64,000 bases of DNA, from positions 620,001-684,000 of the forward strand of contig NZ_JAHHDS010000003.1 of assembly GCF_019739195.1 (NCBI RefSeq). The letters are read 5' to 3'. Origin of the DNA: Microcella sp. (GTDB taxonomy: Bacteria > Actinomycetota > Actinomycetes > Actinomycetales > Microbacteriaceae). Shown here piece after piece: positions 17,413 through 26,298 of the stretch (position 1 is its first letter; each line of letters starts with the position of its first letter). The translations under genes and the position numbers were made by a program. The notes beneath the pieces were generated by a model. It did not search any database. It was not told the DNA's origin and saw nothing but the letters and a program-made list of their open reading frames with translations.

Positions 17413-18381
17413 ATGACACGACTGGGGTATCACGCATCTCATGAGCAGTTGGGCCCTCGCACCCTGCTCGAGGCCGTGCAACTCGCTGAGCGAGTGGGCT
17501 TCACCGAAGCCATGTGCTCCGATCACTTCGCTCCGTGGAACACCCGCCAGGGTGAGTCGGCGTTTGCCTGGGCGTGGCTCGGTGCCGCTCTCGAGGCGAC
17601 CAGCCTGCGCTTCGGCGCCGTCAATGCTCCCGGTCAGCGATACCACCCCGCGATCATCGCCCAGGCGATCGCGACCCTGGGCGCCATGTATCCCGATCGC
17701 ATCTGGACGGCCTTCGGCAGCGGCGAGAACCTCAACGAGCGCATCACGGGCGACCGCTGGCCGTCGAAGCCCGAACGCAACGAGCGCCTCGAGCAGAGTG
17801 TGCACGTGATCCGAGAGCTACTCGCCGGGCACGAGGTCAGTCACGAGGGGCGAGTGCGCGTCGACCGGGCACGCCTCTGGACACTGCCCGAGCATCCGGT
17901 TCGACTTTTCGCCGCGGCGGTCACCCCTGAGACGGCCGCCTGGGCCGCAGAGTGGGCCGACGGTCTGCTCACCGTCAATCAGTCGACCGAGAAGCTCGAG
18001 CGGGTCATCGGCGCCTACCGAGATGCGGGTGGCGACGGCGCCGTCATGCTTCAGCTGCACGTCGCCTACGCCGACTCGCACGAACAGGCGCTGCGCGAAG
18101 CTCACGAGCTGTGGCGCACCAACGTCTTCCCTCCCCCGCTGTGCTGGGACATCGACTCGCCCGAAGCATTCGAACAGGCTGCCCAGCACGTGACCCCCGA
18201 GCAGGTGAAGGGTTCGGTCTTCGTGTCGGCTGACGCCACCGCTCACGTCGACGAGGTGGGGCGGATGCTCGATGTGGGGTTCGATCGTGTGTACCTGCAC
18301 CAAGTACCAAATGACCAGCGCGCGTTCCTCGAGATGGCCGCAACGCACCTGATTCCGGCGTTCGCGGAGGTCGGAGCATGA
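17413..18381 (+). CDS. LLM-class flavin/F420-like oxidoreductase
   Basis: The 322-residue protein has the luciferase-like TIM-barrel fold. MCSDHFAPWN (His38) and FGSGENLNER (Glu105) correspond to the active-site His and Glu regions of F420-dependent glucose-6-phosphate dehydrogenase, found in true form at 51915-52940. It resembles the subfamily annotated as probable non-F420 flavin oxidoreductases (TIGR03885-like), so cofactor use is uncertain even though this organism makes F420. The ATG at 17413 has GGGGGA upstream. Its TGA overlaps the next ATG (ATGA), coupling it to a GH13 glucosidase. Confidence 0.8.
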   Translation: MTRLGYHASHEQLGPRTLLEAVQLAERVGFTEAMCSDHFAPWNTRQGESAFAWAWLGAALEATSLRFGAVNAPGQRYHPAIIAQAIATLGAMYPDRIWTAFGSGENLNERITGDRWPSKPERNERLEQSVHVIRELLAGHEVSHEGRVRVDRARLWTLPEHPVRLFAAAVTPETAAWAAEWADGLLTVNQSTEKLERVIGAYRDAGGDGAVMLQLHVAYADSHEQALREAHELWRTNVFPPPLCWDIDSPEAFEQAAQHVTPEQVKGSVFVSADATAHVDEVGRMLDVGFDRVYLHQVPNDQRAFLEMAATHLIPAFAEVGA

Positions 18382-20030
18382 GGCTCACCGACACAAGCGA
18401 CCTGTGGTGGAAGACCGCGGTCATCTACTGCCTCGACATCGAGACCTTTCTCGACTCGAACGACGACGGTGTCGGTGACCTGCAAGGACTCTCTCACCGC
18501 ATCGACTACCTCGCCGAGCTTGGAGTGACATGCCTATGGCTCATGCCGTTCTACCCGACACCCGGCAGGGATGACGGCTACGACGTCACTGATTTCTACG
18601 GGGTGGATGCTCGACTCGGGCACCTCGGAGACCTCGTGGAGGTCATCCGTACCGCGCGCGACCGGGGCATTCGCGTGATCGCCGATCTCGTGGTCAACCA
18701 CACCTCAGATCAGCATCCGTGGTTCCGCGCCGCCCGCTCGAGCCGTGATTCGCCGTACCGCGACTTCTACATCTGGCGCGACGAGCCTCCGGCGACGCAG
18801 CCCAAGCCTGTCTTTCCCGACGCTGAAGACGGCGTGTGGCAGTTCGACGAGAAGACTCAGCAGTACTACCTGCACAACTTCTACCATCACCAACCAGACC
18901 TCAATCTCGGCAACCCCCGCGTGCGCGATGAGATTGCCAAGATGATGGGGTTCTGGCTCGAGCTCGGAATCAGCGGATTTCGTGTCGACGCTGTGTCGTA
19001 CCTGCTGGAGGAACAAGCCGAGAGCGACCCGCACGAGCTCGTGCGGAACCTGCGCAAGTATCTCTCTCGCCGCGCGGGTGACGCCGTGCTGCTCGGCGAA
19101 AACAACCTGCCCTATGAGCAGCAGTTGCCCTACTTCGGCGACGGCGATGCCGAAGGCCTCACGATGCAGTTCGACTTCGTCGCCATGCAGCAGATGTACC
19201 TCTCGCTCGCTCGAGAGGATGCCCGGCCTCTGGCCGCAGCGTTGCAGGACCGGCCGGTTCTGGCCGAAGAGGCGCAGTGGGCAAACTTCGTGCGCAACCA
19301 CGACGAGCTCACGCTCGACAAGCTGAGCGACGACGAGCGCGCTGAGGTGTTCGAGGCTTTCGCGCCCGAGCAGCACATGCGACTGTTCGATCGGGGCATC
19401 CGTCGCCGGTTGCCGACCATGCTCGATGGCGACCCGCGACGGGTGCGCATGATTTACAGTCTGCTGTTTTCGCTACCGGGCACTCCGGTGCTCTTCTACG
19501 GCGAAGAGCTGGGCATGGGTGAAAACCTCGACATCGAGGGCAGGCAAGCGGTGCGCACACCGATGCAGTGGAACGATTCCCCGGGCGCAGGCTTCTCACG
19601 GACGCCGCGACGGGGCCTGGCGCCACGTGTCACCGGCGACGGCTACGGCCCTGCGCACGTCAACGCCGCCCAGCAGCGGAATGACCCCGACTCTTTGCTG
19701 CGGTACATGGAGTTGTTGATCAAGCGCTATCGAGCATCGTCAGAGATCGGATGGGGTCGGTTCCTCCTGCTCGAGCAGGAGTCGACCTGCGTGCTTGCGC
19801 ACGCGATGATCGGCGAACAAGGGGCCATGATCGCCGTGCACAACTTCTCATCCCATCCTCAGACGGTGTCGATCACGGTGCCGGATGTGGAGGGCCCAGT
19901 GCAATTGGTCGAATTGCTCGACGACGGACGCGTGGAGACCGACGGTCGAGGCCGGGTCGAGCTCGAGCTTCAGGGGTACGGCGCGCGCTGGCTGCGGGTA
20001 CACCGCAGCGATGATCTGCGGCTCACCTAA
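18378..20030 (+). CDS. GH13 alpha-glucosidase/trehalose synthase-like enzyme
   Basis: The 550-residue protein is an alpha-amylase-fold enzyme close to trehalose synthases (maltose-trehalose isomerases). The N-terminal pattern WWKTAVIYCLDIETFLDSN with GVGDLQGL and the DVVNHTSDQHPW-like DLVVNHTSDQHPWF motif are typical. The catalytic triad is complete: Asp204 in GFRVDAVSY, Glu241 in LLGENN and Asp309 in FVRNHDEL. A beta-sandwich C-terminal domain follows. The first residue of the trehalose-synthase YxxxxxxF core is replaced by YCLDIETF, so the real product may differ from trehalose. It overlaps the upstream oxidoreductase gene by 4 bp. Confidence 0.82.
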   Translation: MRLTDTSDLWWKTAVIYCLDIETFLDSNDDGVGDLQGLSHRIDYLAELGVTCLWLMPFYPTPGRDDGYDVTDFYGVDARLGHLGDLVEVIRTARDRGIRVIADLVVNHTSDQHPWFRAARSSRDSPYRDFYIWRDEPPATQPKPVFPDAEDGVWQFDEKTQQYYLHNFYHHQPDLNLGNPRVRDEIAKMMGFWLELGISGFRVDAVSYLLEEQAESDPHELVRNLRKYLSRRAGDAVLLGENNLPYEQQLPYFGDGDAEGLTMQFDFVAMQQMYLSLAREDARPLAAALQDRPVLAEEAQWANFVRNHDELTLDKLSDDERAEVFEAFAPEQHMRLFDRGIRRRLPTMLDGDPRRVRMIYSLLFSLPGTPVLFYGEELGMGENLDIEGRQAVRTPMQWNDSPGAGFSRTPRRGLAPRVTGDGYGPAHVNAAQQRNDPDSLLRYMELLIKRYRASSEIGWGRFLLLEQESTCVLAHAMIGEQGAMIAVHNFSSHPQTVSITVPDVEGPVQLVELLDDGRVETDGRGRVELELQGYGARWLRVHRSDDLRLT

Positions 20031-20075
20031 CAGGGCCACAGCGTTCGCTCGCAGCACGAACGCCGTGAACGGCAC

Positions 20076-20110
20076 TGCCCCCGCCGCCGGGGGTAGCCGG
20101 AGCGGGGGCA
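20076..20110. terminator. GC-rich hairpin between convergent genes
   Basis: TGCCCCCGC (20076-20084) pairs with GCGGGGGCA (20102-20110) across a 17-nt loop in the gap between the GH13 gene and the acidic lipoprotein gene. No T run follows on either strand, so termination by this hairpin is plausible but not certain. Confidence 0.4.
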
Positions 20111-20146
20111 GCAGCGGGCGCTATCGCGCCCCGAGACGAGACGAGA

Positions 20147-20365
20147 TCAGCCCTCGGTCTCTTCCTCGGTGTCCTCGTCGAGGTCGTCGTCGAGGTCGTC
20201 GTTCATGTCGTCGTCGACGTCGTCATTCAGGTCGTCGTCGGGCAACGGTTGCTCTTCACCTGGAATCGGCTCGTCGATGATTTCGTCTTCCGCCGTCGTG
20301 GGGTTGCCGCACGCCGACAGTGCGAACACCGTGGCGATTCCGAGTGCTGCGAGTCCTCGTTTCAT
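20147..20365 (-). CDS. Small acidic lipoprotein
   Basis: The 72-residue precursor has a lipoprotein signal peptide: MKRGLAALG, a hydrophobic core, then the lipobox LSAC with Cys at residue 19. The mature part is almost wholly Asp/Glu, with repeated DD-x-N-DD units and a run of DDDLDEDTEEE near the C-terminus. It would sit on the outer face of the membrane as a polyanion, perhaps binding cations. The ATG at 20365 has AAAGGAG at good distance; an in-frame ATG 10 codons upstream lacks this. A palindrome TACCCCC-N5-GGGGGTA lies upstream. No family recognised. Confidence 0.75.
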   Translation of the reverse strand: MKRGLAALGIATVFALSACGNPTTAEDEIIDEPIPGEEQPLPDDDLNDDVDDDMNDDLDDDLDEDTEEETEG

Positions 20366-20409
20366 GTTGTGCTCCTTTCGATGAGGAGCTTCCACGCTAG
20401 GCGCGCACG

Positions 20410-20430
20410 CTACCCCCCGAAAGGGGGTAG
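20410..20430. promoter_or_regulatory. CTACCCCC palindrome upstream of acidic lipoprotein
   Basis: CTACCCCC (20410-20417) and GGGGGTAG (20423-20430) form a perfect 8-bp inverted repeat with a 5-nt centre, about 45 bp before the lipoprotein ATG and just upstream of a TAGCGT -10 candidate (20394-20399). It resembles CsoR-type metal or persulfide sensor sites. It could instead act as the smc terminator hairpin, but no T run follows. Confidence 0.5.
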
Positions 20431-20449
20431 ACCTTTCAGTCGGAGCCTG

Positions 20450-23400
20450 CTAAACGGCACGTTCGTCGGGCGCTTGCACGCGCTGACCGACGACGGCGCT
20501 CACGCCGTCGTGGCGCATGCTGACGCCATAGAGCGCATCGGCGATCTCCATCGTGCGCTTCTGGTGCGTGATGATGATGAGCTGCGAACTCTGCCGCAGG
20601 TCGCGGAAGATCGTGAGCAAGCGGCCGAGGTTGGCATCGTCGAGCGCGGCCTCGACCTCGTCCATGATGTAGAACGGGCTCGGGCGGGCCTTGAAGATGG
20701 CGATGAGCAGCGCCACCGCCGCGAGCGAGCGCTCGCCGCCGCTCAGCAGGCTCAAGCGCTCGATCTTCTTGCCGGCGGGCTTGACCGTGACCTCGATGCC
20801 CGTCGTGAGCATGTTCTCGGGGTCGGTCAGCAGCAGGCTGCCGGTGCCGCCGGGGAACAAGATCGGGAACACGACGTCGAAGGCCGCCTGAGTATCGGCG
20901 AACGCGGCGGCGAAGATCGTCTGCATCGTCGAGTCGACCTCGTCGATGATCGTGAGCAGGTCGCGGCGCGTGCTCGCGAGGTCGGTGAGCTGCTCGGTGA
21001 GGAACTTGTGGCGCTGCTCGAGCGCCGCAAACTCTTCAAGGGCGAGCGGGTTGACGCGCCCGAGCTGGCTGAGCTTGCGCTCGGCGCGCGCGAGGCGGGC
21101 CTGCTGCTCGGCGCGGTCGAAGGGCTTGCCGGCAGCGTCTGTTCGCAACTCAGGCTGAGCGTCGTCAGGTGCTGTGCTACCTGTCACATCTGTCCGCTCA
21201 GCCTGAGTTGCGAACGGGTGCACGGCGGCCTGGGCCACAATGTCGGCTACCCGGGCGGCCTCGTCGTCGCTCGTCGGGTCGAATGCTGGCGCGTCGGGAT
21301 CGGGGTCGACGCGCGACGCCGCCTCGGCCGCGATCGCGTCGGCGACGGCCCGCGCGGCCGCGGTCAGCGCATCATCGTCGGGCACGGGCACTGCGGGGCC
21401 GTACTCGGCGACGAGCACGTCTTCGACGAGGCCGAGCTCGTCGCCCGCGCGCTCGAGCAGCTGCGTCAGGTGCAGCTTCTTCTCGTAGATCTGCAACTCG
21501 AGGCCGTGCACGCCCTCGGTGATCGCACTCAGGCGCTCGCGCAGCGAGCTCTCGGTGCGGCGCAGCTCGAGCAGCTCGTCGTTCTGGGCCGCGCGCTCCG
21601 ACTCGCGCTGAGCAAGGGCAACACGTGCTTCGGCGACCGAGCGGTCGATCGACTGCTGCACGGCCGGCAGGGCGACCGCCACGGCCGTCGCACGCTCGAC
21701 CTGGCGCTGCCGCAGCACCGTGCGGCGTGCGGCCTCGTCGGCCGCAGCCTTCTCGGCCAAGCGGCGCTTCTCGAGCTGCTCGGCGGCCTCGCGCGCGCCG
21801 CGCACGCGCTCGCGCACGGTCTCGAGCTCGATGCGTCGCTCGAGCTCGGCCGCCCGCGCCGCCTCGAGGTCGACGACGAGAGCATCGCGCGCCGACGCGT
21901 CGAGCATGGGGCGAGGGCGAGCAGCGAAGGCCTCGTGCTCGGCCTGCGCACGCTCGACGGCCGCCTCGGCCTCGCGCACCGACTCTTGCGCCGCGTCTAC
22001 CCCGAGCGCGAGCCGGGCGGCTTCTGCCTCGGCGGCCTCGGCCTGTGCTCGCGCCCGCGAGACCTGCTCGCTGCGGGCGGCGCGCTGAGCATCCTGATCG
22101 CGCACGGCGGCGAGCGCCTCAGCGGCCTGCTGCTTCGATGCGGTGAGGGATGCCCGCGACTCATCGAGCACGCCCCGAGCTCGCTCGATGCCGGTCGAGA
22201 CCTCGGTCAGCCGCACCGAGGCGGCGTCGCGCTCGGCGGCGAGCTCGAGCCGGCTGCGTCCGGCACCGGAACCGCCGCGCAGCACCGAGCGTGTCAGCAC
22301 GTCGCCCTCGCGGGTTACGATGCTCACCGAGTCGGCGCCGTCGAGCTTCTGCACGGCGGGCCAGGCGGCGCGGGCGGCGGCGAGGTCGTCGGCGATGAAG
22401 GTGCGCGCGAGCAGGGCGAGCACGCCGTCGGGCGCGGTCAGCACCTCGGTGGCGGGCGTGAGTTCGCCCACCGCTGACAGGGTCGCGGTAGCGCCGGACA
22501 CGCGGGCGAGCACGACATCGACGCGGCCCGCCTCGGCGGCGTGCGCGCGCTCGAGGGCGGCGAGACCCGCGTCGAGGTCGTCGGCGAGCGCGGCATCGGC
22601 GAGGGTGCCGAGCGCTGCGGCGATCGCGGCCTCGAAGCCCGGCGTCACCTGCAGGTGGTCGCTGACGAGGCCGCGAATGCCGGTTGAGCCCACGAGTCCG
22701 CTCGCTCCGTCACCCGTGTCGATGGCCTGAGAGAGGGCACTCACTCGGGCCGCGAGGGCATCGCGCTCACGCTCGAGGGCGTGCACGGTGTCGCGCTCAT
22801 TGTCGAGTCGTGCTGTGATCTCGGCCACGCGCGCATCGGCGTCGGCGAGCGCGGCATCGAGGGCGCGCGATTCGTCGGTGCCTTCGCCCTCGTCGACCTC
22901 GGGCAGGGCGGAGAGGTCGGCGCGGGTCGCCTGCTGCCGCGCGGTCGCCGCCTCGAGGGCGTTCTGCTGGCGCAGCAGCTCGCCCCGGGCGGCCGCGAGC
23001 GTCGAGCGTGCCACGTCGACGCGCCCGGCGAGCGCGGCGAGCTCGAGGTCGTGCTGCGAGACCAGCGCGCTCTGCGCCGCGATCTCGTCGTCGAGGGCGT
23101 CGAGCGCGGCACGCGCGGTCGCCGTGCGGGCGGCGACCTCGCCCACCTGCTGCTCGGCGGCAGCAACACCCTCGCGCAGAGCCTCGGCCTCGGCGCGAGC
23201 CTCATCGACCTGAGCCTGCGTGATGGTCGTCGACATGCCGGGCAGCTCGGCCTGCTGACTCAGTAGCGTCAACTTCTGCTGCGTGAGACTCGAGAGGCTG
23301 CGCACGCGCTCTTGCACCTGCTCGAGCTCGAAGGTCACGCGCCGAGCCTCATCGACAGCGTCACCCACCTGCTGCGATTCGATGCGCTGCACGCGCAGAC

Positions 23401-24196
23401 GCGTCTGGTCGAGCTGGCTCTGCACAACGATGCGCTCACTCGTGCGCTCGCTCTCGGTGCGGGCGTGGTCGGCCAGAGACTCGCGCAGGGCGACCACTTC
23501 GTCGGCGAGGAGCCTCGCGCGAGCATCCCGCACGATCGCGGCGATCGTCTGCGCCTCGCGCGCGATCTCAGCCTGCCGGCCGAGCGGAGTCAGCTGGCGC
23601 CGAATCTCACCCGCCAGATCGCTCAGGCGCGTGAGGTTCGACTGCATCGCCTCGAGCTTGCGCACCGTCTTCTCTTTGCGTCGGCGGTGCTTCAAGATTC
23701 CCGCCGCCTCTTCGATGAACCCGCGACGGTCTTCGGGGCTCGCGTGCAGCACCGCATCGAGCTGACCCTGCCCGACGATGACGTGCATCTCGCGCCCGAG
23801 ACCCGAGTCGCTCAGCAGCTCTTGCACGTCGAGCAGGCGGCAGGCCGTGCCGTTGATCGCGTACTCGCTGCCGCCGTTGCGGAACAGGGTGCGCGAGATC
23901 GTGACTTCGCTGTAGTCAATGGGCAGGGCGCCGTCGGCGTTATCGATGGTGAGCAGCACTTCGGCGCGGCCGAGCGGCCCGCGCGTCGCGGTGCCGGCGA
24001 AGATGACGTCTTCCATCTTGCCGCCGCGCAGGGTCTTGGCTCCCTGCTCGCCCATGACCCAGGCGAGAGCGTCGACGACGTTCGACTTGCCCGAGCCGTT
24101 CGGACCGACGACGCAGGTGACGCCCGGCTCGAACTGGAAGGTGGTCGGCTGCGCGAACGACTTGAAGCCCTTGAGGGTCAGGCTCTTCAGGTGCAC
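20450..24196 (-). CDS. smc: Chromosome segregation protein SMC
   Basis: The 1248-residue ATPase compacts and segregates the chromosome with ScpAB. The N-terminal head holds the Walker A site VVGPNGSGKSNVVDAL. Long coiled coils flank a central hinge around GIRGLVSDHLQVTPGFEAAI. The C-terminal head has the signature LSLLSGGERSLAAVALL and Walker B/D-loop FYIMDEVEAALDD. The start is a GTG (24196). Between the second coiled coil and the C-terminal head, around residues 990-1020, a linker rich in Thr, Asp and Gln is encoded by a perfect 21-bp inverted repeat, an apparent in-frame palindromic insertion. It follows the mutM end of the yceD-rpmF-rnc-mutM operon but is separated by a plus-strand acetyltransferase. 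Confidence 0.97.
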   Translation of the reverse strand: MHLKSLTLKGFKSFAQPTTFQFEPGVTCVVGPNGSGKSNVVDALAWVMGEQGAKTLRGGKMEDVIFAGTATRGPLGRAEVLLTIDNADGALPIDYSEVTISRTLFRNGGSEYAINGTACRLLDVQELLSDSGLGREMHVIVGQGQLDAVLHASPEDRRGFIEEAAGILKHRRRKEKTVRKLEAMQSNLTRLSDLAGEIRRQLTPLGRQAEIAREAQTIAAIVRDARARLLADEVVALRESLADHARTESERTSERIVVQSQLDQTRLRVQRIESQQVGDAVDEARRVTFELEQVQERVRSLSSLTQQKLTLLSQQAELPGMSTTITQAQVDEARAEAEALREGVAAAEQQVGEVAARTATARAALDALDDEIAAQSALVSQHDLELAALAGRVDVARSTLAAARGELLRQQNALEAATARQQATRADLSALPEVDEGEGTDESRALDAALADADARVAEITARLDNERDTVHALERERDALAARVSALSQAIDTGDGASGLVGSTGIRGLVSDHLQVTPGFEAAIAAALGTLADAALADDLDAGLAALERAHAAEAGRVDVVLARVSGATATLSAVGELTPATEVLTAPDGVLALLARTFIADDLAAARAAWPAVQKLDGADSVSIVTREGDVLTRSVLRGGSGAGRSRLELAAERDAASVRLTEVSTGIERARGVLDESRASLTASKQQAAEALAAVRDQDAQRAARSEQVSRARAQAEAAEAEAARLALGVDAAQESVREAEAAVERAQAEHEAFAARPRPMLDASARDALVVDLEAARAAELERRIELETVRERVRGAREAAEQLEKRRLAEKAAADEAARRTVLRQRQVERATAVAVALPAVQQSIDRSVAEARVALAQRESERAAQNDELLELRRTESSLRERLSAITEGVHGLELQIYEKKLHLTQLLERAGDELGLVEDVLVAEYGPAVPVPDDDALTAAARAVADAIAAEAASRVDPDPDAPAFDPTSDDEAARVADIVAQAAVHPFATQAERTDVTGSTAPDDAQPELRTDAAGKPFDRAEQQARLARAERKLSQLGRVNPLALEEFAALEQRHKFLTEQLTDLASTRRDLLTIIDEVDSTMQTIFAAAFADTQAAFDVVFPILFPGGTGSLLLTDPENMLTTGIEVTVKPAGKKIERLSLLSGGERSLAAVALLIAIFKARPSPFYIMDEVEAALDDANLGRLLTIFRDLRQSSQLIIITHQKRTMEIADALYGVSMRHDGVSAVVGQRVQAPDERAV
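21141..21215. repeat. Perfect 21-bp inverted repeat inside smc
   Basis: The arms at 21141-21161 and 21195-21215 are exact reverse complements (GTTCGCAACTCAGGCTGAGC plus one base) around 33 nt. The loop itself contains CAGGT-N8-ACCTG. The unit is in frame with smc and encodes the segment from about FATQAER to QPELRTD, between the coiled coil and the C-terminal ATPase lobe. Confidence 0.85.
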
Positions 24197-24315
24197 GCGC
24201 TGCCCCCTCTCGGCACGGTCGACGGCGACCGCCGCACGGCGCAGAACGGTCAGGCCTACCGTACCGGAGCGGCGAGGGCTATTCTGGCGGGCTGGCCTGC
24301 CGACGAGGAGACCTC

Positions 24316-25389
24316 ATGAGCGAGATCGTGATTACCGAAGTGGTGATTCCTGAGACCGTGGATGCACCAGACGCCGCCGACTTCATCGCGGCCGTCGCGG
24401 TGCGCACGCGGGTCAACGCGCACGACTCGGGAACCGGCGACGAGGCGCGACCACCAGAGGAGATGCTGCCCGGCTGGCGCAAGCAGCAGTTCGAGCCCAA
24501 GCGACTGTTTCTCGCGCGCCGCGACGGCGAGGTCGTCGGGCGGGGTATCGCCGAGTACCGGCTCGGAGAGGCGATCGACTCGGCGTGGCTGCACGTCGAA
24601 GTGCTGCCGGAGGCACGCGGGCGCGGAGTCGGGCGCGCGCTCGCCGAGCATGTTGAGAACGTTGCGCGTGTCGACGGCAAGCGTCGCGCCATCGTCTACG
24701 CGCCGTGCTGGAAGGTCGGTGGCGAGCGAATGGCGGCCCCGACGGGCTTCGGCGATGTCGCCGCCGACACCGCCGAGACGCGGTTGCTGGTCGCCCTCGG
24801 CTACCGGCTCGAGCAAGTCGAGCGCGGCAGCAAACTGCCGCTGCCGCTCGACGAGCAGGCGCTGCGGCTCGTGCACGACGAAGCCTCCGAGATCGCCGGG
24901 CCCGACTACCGCGTGCATCTGTGGGGCGATCGGACTCCCCCGGAGTGGCGCGAAGACATCGCGCACCTTCTGACACGCATGAGCACGGATGCTCCATCGG
25001 CCGGTCTCGAAGAACCCGAAGACCCGTGGACCGTCGAGCGCCTGCTGGCCGATGAAGAAGGGGAGGCGGATGGCCCGCGCACGCCCTTCGTCGCCGCGGT
25101 CGAGCACGTGCCGACCGGCAGGCTCGCGGGGTTCACCGAACTCGTCGCACCCGACGATGGCACTCGACCGGTCGACCAGGAAGACACGATCGTGCTCACC
25201 GAGCACCGCGGGCACCGCCTGGGCCTGCTGCTGAAGGCCGCGAACCTGCTGCACCTGCAACGAGTTCGCCCCGGGCATCCGGCTGTCGTCACCTACAACG
25301 CTGAAGAGAACCGGCCGATGCTCGATGTGAACGAAGCGCTCGGGTTCGTGCCCTTCGTCTACGAAGGCGCGTGGCGCAAAGACCTGTGA
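24316..25389 (+). CDS. Tandem GNAT N-acetyltransferase
   Basis: The 357-residue protein contains two GNAT folds. The first carries the acetyl-CoA loop VLPEARGRGVGRALAEHVE (residues ~95-115); the second has LTEHRGHRLGLLLKAANL (~295-312) and ends in NALGF-like NEALGFVPFVYEGAW. Such double-GNAT proteins resemble mycothiol synthase in layout, but this one lacks other clear MshD landmarks, so the substrate is unknown. The ATG has GAGGAG upstream and a TATTCT box about 35 nt before it. It lies between smc and mutM, divergent from smc. Confidence 0.8.
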   Translation: MSEIVITEVVIPETVDAPDAADFIAAVAVRTRVNAHDSGTGDEARPPEEMLPGWRKQQFEPKRLFLARRDGEVVGRGIAEYRLGEAIDSAWLHVEVLPEARGRGVGRALAEHVENVARVDGKRRAIVYAPCWKVGGERMAAPTGFGDVAADTAETRLLVALGYRLEQVERGSKLPLPLDEQALRLVHDEASEIAGPDYRVHLWGDRTPPEWREDIAHLLTRMSTDAPSAGLEEPEDPWTVERLLADEEGEADGPRTPFVAAVEHVPTGRLAGFTELVAPDDGTRPVDQEDTIVLTEHRGHRLGLLLKAANLLHLQRVRPGHPAVVTYNAEENRPMLDVNEALGFVPFVYEGAWRKDL

Positions 25390-25392
25390 CGC

Positions 25393-26295
25393 TCAGCGAA
25401 TCCGCTGGCAGCGCGGGCAGAAGTGCGAGCCGCGGTTCATGAACTGCTCGCGCACGATGAGGCGACCGCAGCGGGCGCACGGTCGACCCTGCTGGCCGTA
25501 GGCGCGCAGTGAGTGGCTGAAGTACCCCGAGGCTCCGTTGACGTTGACGTACTGCGCGTCGAACGAGGTGCCGCCCTCGACGAGCGCGCGACGCAGCACC
25601 GCGCGCACCTCGGCGAGCAGTTCGCCGCTCTTGCGCGTCGAGAGCGTCTCGGTCGGCTGGTCGTAGTGCACGCGCGCGGCCCAGAGCGCCTCGTCGGCGT
25701 AGATGTTGCCGATGCCGCTGATGAGGGTCTGGTCGAGCAGCGCTCGCTTCACGGTGGTTCGCTTAGCGGCGAGCCGGCGACGGTAGAGCCGCTCGTCGAA
25801 GGCCGGGTCGAGAGGGTCGCGCGCGATGTGGGCCACCTGGCTCGGGATGCTCGCGAGCGGTAGACCGTATCCGGCCGCCGCCCCGTCGGGCGTCGGCAGC
25901 AGCGCGTCGATCGCCATCGAGCCGAAGATGCGCTGATCGACGAAGTCGACCCGCAGCGGGCCGTGCAGCGGATGAGTCAGAGTGAACCGCACGCGCGTGA
26001 GTGCAGAAGGCTCGGCGTCGAGGTCACGCAGCAGCACCTGGCCGCTCATGCCCAGGTGGGCGACGAGGGCTTCGGTAGGTGTATCTGCCCCGGCCAATGG
26101 CAACCACAGAAACTTTCCGCGACGCACCGCGCCCAGCAGCGTCGCGCCCGTCAGCCGCTCGATGAAATCTTCACTCGGGCCGACGTGTCTGCGCAGCGAG
26201 CGCTCGTCGAACACCTCGACAGCGTCGATGCGTGCGCCGGTGACGGCCGGTTCCAGTCCGTGTCGAACGACCTCGACTTCGGGCAGTTCGGGCAC
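25393..26295 (-). CDS. mutM: Formamidopyrimidine-DNA glycosylase
   Basis: The 300-residue base-excision enzyme removes 8-oxoguanine and nicks the abasic site. Its catalytic N-terminus PELPEVEVVRHGLEP, the helix-two-turn-helix ISGIGNIYADEALWAA, and a C-terminal zinc finger with two Cys pairs (CARCG and CPRCQ) are all present. It follows rnc by 3 bp in the yceD-rpmF-rnc-mutM operon. Confidence 0.96.
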   Translation of the reverse strand: MPELPEVEVVRHGLEPAVTGARIDAVEVFDERSLRRHVGPSEDFIERLTGATLLGAVRRGKFLWLPLAGADTPTEALVAHLGMSGQVLLRDLDAEPSALTRVRFTLTHPLHGPLRVDFVDQRIFGSMAIDALLPTPDGAAAGYGLPLASIPSQVAHIARDPLDPAFDERLYRRRLAAKRTTVKRALLDQTLISGIGNIYADEALWAARVHYDQPTETLSTRKSGELLAEVRAVLRRALVEGGTSFDAQYVNVNGASGYFSHSLRAYGQQGRPCARCGRLIVREQFMNRGSHFCPRCQRIR

Positions 26296-26298
26296 GGC

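Noticed and set aside
20249-22477. Long open frame on the strand opposite smc
   Set aside because: It mirrors the codon pattern of smc, has biased Arg/Gly/Leu composition without motifs, and smc is certain.
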